NCBI RefSeq assembly: GCF_017795745.1
Contig: NZ_CP059067.1
Location: 682,001 to 746,000, forward strand
DNA: 64,000 nt
Source of the DNA: Rhizobacter sp. AJA081-3
GTDB lineage: Bacteria > Pseudomonadota > Gammaproteobacteria > Burkholderiales > Burkholderiaceae_C
Reading direction: 5' to 3'
The notes beneath the pieces were generated by a model, which saw nothing but the letters and a program-made list of their open reading frames with translations, made no database searches and was not told the origin of the DNA. The position numbers and the translations under genes were made by a program. Each line of letters starts with the position of its first letter. The first letter of the stretch is position 1. Positions 61,040 to 64,000 of this stretch are shown piece by piece.

Positions 61040-61066
61040 TTATCGACCCGCCCGGCCCCGCCTTGA
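61040..61066 (-). promoter_or_regulatory. Candidate sigma-28 (FliA) promoter of cheR-cheD-cheB
   Basis: On the - strand TCAAGGCG (61066-61059), an 11-base spacer and GTCGATAA (61047-61040) fit TAAAGTTT-N11-GCCGATAA, with 7 of 8 matches in the -10 element and the exact spacer. The -35 is weak. It is 60 bases upstream of the cheR start and would place the adaptation genes under FliA. Confidence 0.4.
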
Positions 61067-61171
61067 GCGCCGACCGTCACGAGAGATGAGGCGGGTCAAA
61101 ACCAATCACTTCCAGGCATGGCCGTGCAGGTCGGCTGCTAGACTGGGTCGAAAGCCGCTGTCGACCCTCAT

Positions 61172-61900
61172 TTGGACGCCCCCACGCCCCCCCTGACTGC
61201 CAAGAGCGCCTCGTTGCGCCTGGACGTGGCGCTGCAGTTGCTGCAGCAGTCGGGCGTGTCGCTGCCCGGCACCCGCGAGAGTGATCCGGCCGGCTGGTTG
61301 CAGGCCGTGATCGACGGCCTTTGCGAGCTGTCCAGCCGCGATGCCCTGACCGGGCTCGCCAATCGCCGCCAGTTCGAGCTGGCGATGGCCCGCGAGATCG
61401 ACCGCGTGGCGCGCGCCGGCGAGCCCGCGCTGGTGCTGATGATCGACATCGACCACTTCAAGAAGGTCAACGACACGCATGGCCACCCGGCCGGCGACCT
61501 GGTGCTGCGCGAGGTGGGCCGTGCGCTGCACGACTGCATCCGGCCGATGGACACGGTGGCGCGCTTCGGCGGCGAAGAGTTCGCGATGATCCTGCCCAAC
61601 TGCCCGCCGGCCTTCGGCCAGACGGTGGCCGAGCGGGTGCGCAGCCGCGTCGCCTCGCGGCCGGTGAGCGTGGCGCCGGGGCAGGAGGTGTCGATCACGG
61701 TGAGCATCGGCGGCGCCTTCGCGCCGCAGTGGGTGCGCTCCTCGGCGCCGCTGTGGATCGAGCGGGCCGACCAGCAGCTCTACCGTGCCAAGGCCGAAGG
61801 CCGCAATCGCACCTGCCTCGAGATGCCGCCGGTTTCCCATGTCAGCGCCGAAGAGAAGGGTCTGCTGTTCGGCACCTCCCAGTTCCAGGATCTCGAATGA
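61172..61900 (+). CDS. Diguanylate cyclase (GGDEF domain) with inhibitory site
   Basis: A 242-residue cyclase. Residues 1-55 carry no recognised sensor. The GGDEF domain spans about 55-215: active site RFGGEEFAMIL and the product-inhibition I-site RPMD five residues before it. LTGLANRRQFE and IDIDHFKKVND are intact. The start is a TTG (MDAPTPPL); no ATG gives a better one. The product cyclic-di-GMP usually suppresses motility. Its stop overlaps the flhG start by 4 bases, so the two are made together. Confidence 0.88.
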   Translation: MDAPTPPLTAKSASLRLDVALQLLQQSGVSLPGTRESDPAGWLQAVIDGLCELSSRDALTGLANRRQFELAMAREIDRVARAGEPALVLMIDIDHFKKVNDTHGHPAGDLVLREVGRALHDCIRPMDTVARFGGEEFAMILPNCPPAFGQTVAERVRSRVASRPVSVAPGQEVSITVSIGGAFAPQWVRSSAPLWIERADQQLYRAKAEGRNRTCLEMPPVSHVSAEEKGLLFGTSQFQDLE

Positions 61901-62715
61901 GCACCGACAGCGCCGCCACGCCGCCCGCCCCTGCCGCCGTCCGGCCCGCGGCCCGTGGCCGCATCATGGCCGTGACCAGCGGCAAGGGCGGGGTCGGCAA
62001 GACCTTCGTCTCCGCCAACCTGGCCGCCGCGCTGGCGCGCCGCGGCGAGCGCGTGCTCGTGCTCGACGCCGATCTGGGCCTGGCCAATCTGGATGTGGTG
62101 CTGAACCTGTTCCCCAAGATCACGCTGCACGACGTGTTCACCGGCAAGGCGCAGCTGGAGGACGCCATCCTGCCCGCGCCGGGCGGTTTCTCGGTGCTGC
62201 TGGCCGGCTCCGGCCTGGTCGAGTATTCGCGGCTGACCGTCGAGGTGCGCGAGAAGCTGCTCGAGGTGATCGACAAGGTGGCGCCGCGCTACGACCGCAT
62301 CATCCTGGACACCGGTGCCGGCATTTCCGACGTGGTGCTCTACGCTGTCTCGCTGGCCGACGATGTGCTGGTGGTGGCCACGCCCGAGCCGACCTCGCTG
62401 ACCGACGCCTACGCCACGATCAAGGTGCTGGCCACGCAGCAGCAACGTCATGCGGTTCGGCTGGTGGTCAACCAGACCAGCCGGCTGGGCGAGGGCCGCG
62501 TCATCCGCGGCCAGCTGCAGCAGGTCATCGACCGCTACGTGACGCCGCAGATGCAGGACCCGGGCGTGCCGTTCAAGCTCGAACTGCTCGGCGAGATCCC
62601 GACCGACACCGCGGTGCGCGAGGCGGTGCAGAAGCGCCGCCTGCTGCTCGAGTCGCTGCCTGGCTGCCCGGCTGCCAAGGGCATCTCGGCCGTTGCCGAC
62701 AAGCTGATGTCATGA
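61897..62715 (+). CDS. flhG: Flagellar number regulator FlhG (FleN/YlxH), MinD-like ATPase
   Basis: FlhG is the MinD-type ATPase that restricts flagellar number, working against FlhF. The 272-residue protein has the deviant Walker A TSGKGGVGKTFVSANL at about residues 27-42, VLVLDADLGLANLDV, DRIILDTGAGIS and the LTDAYATIKVL switch. The C-terminal KRRLLLESLPGCPAAKG matches FlhG. It is complete, unlike the P-loop-less homologue at 7537. It overlaps the cyclase gene upstream and the globin gene downstream, each by 4 bases. Confidence 0.92.
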   Translation: MSTDSAATPPAPAAVRPAARGRIMAVTSGKGGVGKTFVSANLAAALARRGERVLVLDADLGLANLDVVLNLFPKITLHDVFTGKAQLEDAILPAPGGFSVLLAGSGLVEYSRLTVEVREKLLEVIDKVAPRYDRIILDTGAGISDVVLYAVSLADDVLVVATPEPTSLTDAYATIKVLATQQQRHAVRLVVNQTSRLGEGRVIRGQLQQVIDRYVTPQMQDPGVPFKLELLGEIPTDTAVREAVQKRRLLLESLPGCPAAKGISAVADKLMS

Positions 62716-63110
62716 GCGAGGCGCCGCAGGAAGTCACCGCCTTCGAGCGGCTGGGCGGCGAGTCGCGCGTGCGCGCGTTGGTCGATCGATTCTATGACCT
62801 GATGGACCTGGAGCCCGGCTACGCAGAATTGCGCGCGGTGCATGGCCCCGCGTTGGACAACGCGCGCGACAAGCTGTTCTGGTTCCTGTGCGGCTGGCTG
62901 GGCGGGCCGCAGCACTATGTCGAGCGCTTCGGCCACCCTCGGCTGCGCGCCCGGCACCTGCCGTTCGCCATCGGCATCCGCGAGCGCGACCAGTGGCTGG
63001 CGTGCATGCGGCAGGCGATGATGGAGCAGGGCGTCGATACCGACCTGGCGCTGCGCCTGCAGGACGCCTTCTTCAACACCGCCGACTGGATGCGCAACAA
63101 GGGCGGCTAG
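62712..63110 (+). CDS. Group II truncated hemoglobin
   Basis: A 132-residue globin. The order of landmarks is RVRALVDRFYDLMD with the distal Tyr, LFWFLCGWLGGPQHYVERFGHPRLRARHLPF (proximal His in RARHLPF; only short parts quoted), and RERDQWLACM with the group-II Trp. Truncated hemoglobins bind O2 or NO and can detoxify it or sense it. The start overlaps flhG by 4 bases; it overlaps the Smr gene by 4 bases at the 3' end. Linking a gas-binding globin to flagellar control genes is unusual. Confidence 0.9.
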   Translation: MSEAPQEVTAFERLGGESRVRALVDRFYDLMDLEPGYAELRAVHGPALDNARDKLFWFLCGWLGGPQHYVERFGHPRLRARHLPFAIGIRERDQWLACMRQAMMEQGVDTDLALRLQDAFFNTADWMRNKGG

Positions 63111-63766
63111 CTCGTCGCGGCCTTCGAAGGCCGCAGCAGCACGATCAGCGCGCCATGCCCGCCATCCTGCGCCCGGGCCTGCGCGAAGGCGATCACCTCG
63201 TTCTTCTGCACCAGCCAGCTGCGCACCTTGCCCTTGAGCACCGGCTCGCGCCCGGGCGAGCCATTGCCCTTGCCGTGCACGACGCGCACGCAGCGCAGGC
63301 CGGCGCGCACCGCATCGCGCAGGAAGGCGGCGAGCTGCTCGCGCGCCTCGTCGCGGCGCGCGCCGTGCAGATCGAGCTGCGCCTGGATGGCCCAGACGCC
63401 GCGGCGCAGCTTGCGCACCACCTCCGGCCCGACGCCGCGGCGGCGAAACGACAGCGCCTCGTCGGTGTCGAGCAGCGATTCGACGTCGAACTCGTCGGAG
63501 ATCGATTCGGCCAGCACCGCGGCTTCGTCACGCTCGCGCTGGCGCGGCACCGGGTGCGGCCGCGCCCGGCTGGCCGGCGCGCGCGTCACCGGGCGCAGCG
63601 GCACCACCGCCCCGACGCTGATTGCGAACAGGTCGCGCTCGCGACGCAAGCGCGCCAGCTCGGCCTCGGCGCGCGCGGCCGCGGCGGCAGCCTCGCGCTC
63701 GGCGGCCTGCAGCGCTTGCCTGAGCGCGCCGAGCTCGGCCAACGATCGAACCTTGCCCGCGCTCAC
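63107..63766 (-). CDS. Smr-domain protein
   Basis: A 219-residue protein with a coiled-coil N-terminal half ([31 protein letters not shown], landmark only) and a C-terminal Smr domain: [11 protein letters not shown] and [11 protein letters not shown] carry the family motifs. Smr domains are nucleases or DNA/RNA-binding modules, found also in MutS2. The linker is Arg/Pro-rich. It is convergent with the globin gene (4-base overlap). Its start overlaps the radC stop, so the two are co-transcribed. Confidence 0.88.
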   Translation of the reverse strand: MSAGKVRSLAELGALRQALQAAEREAAAAAARAEAELARLRRERDLFAISVGAVVPLRPVTRAPASRARPHPVPRQRERDEAAVLAESISDEFDVESLLDTDEALSFRRRGVGPEVVRKLRRGVWAIQAQLDLHGARRDEAREQLAAFLRDAVRAGLRCVRVVHGKGNGSPGREPVLKGKVRSWLVQKNEVIAFAQARAQDGGHGALIVLLRPSKAATS

Positions 63767-64000
63767 AGCAGCCCCCGCTCGGCGAACGACACCACCTGCG
63801 TGCGGCCGACGACCATGTGGTCGAGCACGCGCACGTCGACCAGCTGCAGCGCGCTCTTCAGCGACTGGGTGAGGAACTCGTCGGCGCGCGAGGGCTCGGC
63901 CAAGCCCGAGGGGTGGTTGTGCGCCAGGATCACCGCTGCGGCGTTCAGCGCCAGCGCGCGGCGCACCACCTCGCGCGGGTAGACGCTGGTCTGCGTCAGC
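63763..64000 (-). CDS. radC: RadC family JAB-domain protein (3' part only)
   Basis: The C-terminal about 78 residues of RadC; the gene continues beyond the window. The metal-binding HNHPSG of the JAB1/MPN-like domain is visible ([13 protein letters not shown]), followed by [19 protein letters not shown]. RadC was once thought a repair protein, but its function is unsettled. The stop overlaps the start of the Smr gene by 4 bases. Confidence 0.92.
   Translation of the reverse strand, partial: LTQTSVYPREVVRRALALNAAAVILAHNHPSGLAEPSRADEFLTQSLKSALQLVDVRVLDHMVVGRTQVVSFAERGLL

Overview
The window is GC-rich, almost fully coding chromosomal DNA with few gaps. Its gene content and order point to a free-living, flagellated betaproteobacterium of the order Burkholderiales, of the Rubrivivax/Leptothrix/Methylibium/Rhizobacter type. 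Evidence for this includes polar-type flagellar genes (flhF, flhG), an argH-algZ-algR-hemC-hemD neighbourhood, a gmk-rpoZ-spoT operon, a DUF6502/DUF5666 pair, and a Ser/Thr kinase-PP2C-rph-rdgB-hemW cluster. The genus is an inference. I see no transposase, integrase, plasmid gene, CRISPR array or rRNA.

Layout. 1-11.2 kb: flagellar and chemotaxis block on the + strand (motA end, motB, cheY, cheZ, flhB, flhA, flhF, a P-loop-less FlhG-like gene, fliA, a soluble chemoreceptor, a membrane methyltransferase). 11.3-25.2 kb: DUF6502/DUF5666 pair, argH, algZ-algR two-component system, a Cys-rich anchored protein, ppc, and hemC-hemD-hemX-hemY. 25.2-32.4 kb: tRNA-Arg(ACG), a PAS-like protein, NAD-type isocitrate dehydrogenase, a carbamoyltransferase-like pseudoenzyme facing a cysteine-poor FNR-type regulator across an FNR-like box, and a hybrid kinase/response regulator pair. 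32.5-42.5 kb: metabolic genes (PaaK-like adenylating enzyme, secreted protease, dienelactone hydrolase, PLP lyase, SDR, ketopantoate-reductase-like, tartrate/malate dehydrogenase-like, FAD oxidase) and greB. They are interrupted by the only long non-coding stretch (38.08-38.63 kb), which holds a large inverted repeat flanked by short direct repeats.

42.5-46.5 kb: spoT, rpoZ and gmk on the - strand, the stringent-response/nucleotide operon. 46.5-51.4 kb: a seven-gene - strand copper-handling operon (His/Cys-rich protein, small exported protein, TolC-like factor, multicopper oxidase, cupredoxin, CusF-like chaperone, cytochrome c). 51.5-58.2 kb: yicC, Ser/Thr kinase with PP2C phosphatase, rph, rdgB, hemW, a LysR regulator and a DUF1127 protein. 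58.2-64 kb: cheB, cheD and cheR on the - strand, then a GGDEF cyclase, genuine FlhG ATPase and truncated globin tightly coupled on the + strand, and finally an Smr protein and the end of radC.

Motility functions are therefore split between both ends of the window: structure, export and sigma-28 at the left, receptor adaptation and the FlhG number regulator at the right. The most noteworthy items are the inverted repeat at 38.2-38.5 kb, the degenerate FlhG alongside a complete one, the pseudo-carbamoyltransferase/FNR-like pair, the coupled cyclase-FlhG-globin unit, and a copper operon with a TolC-like protein but no RND pump.
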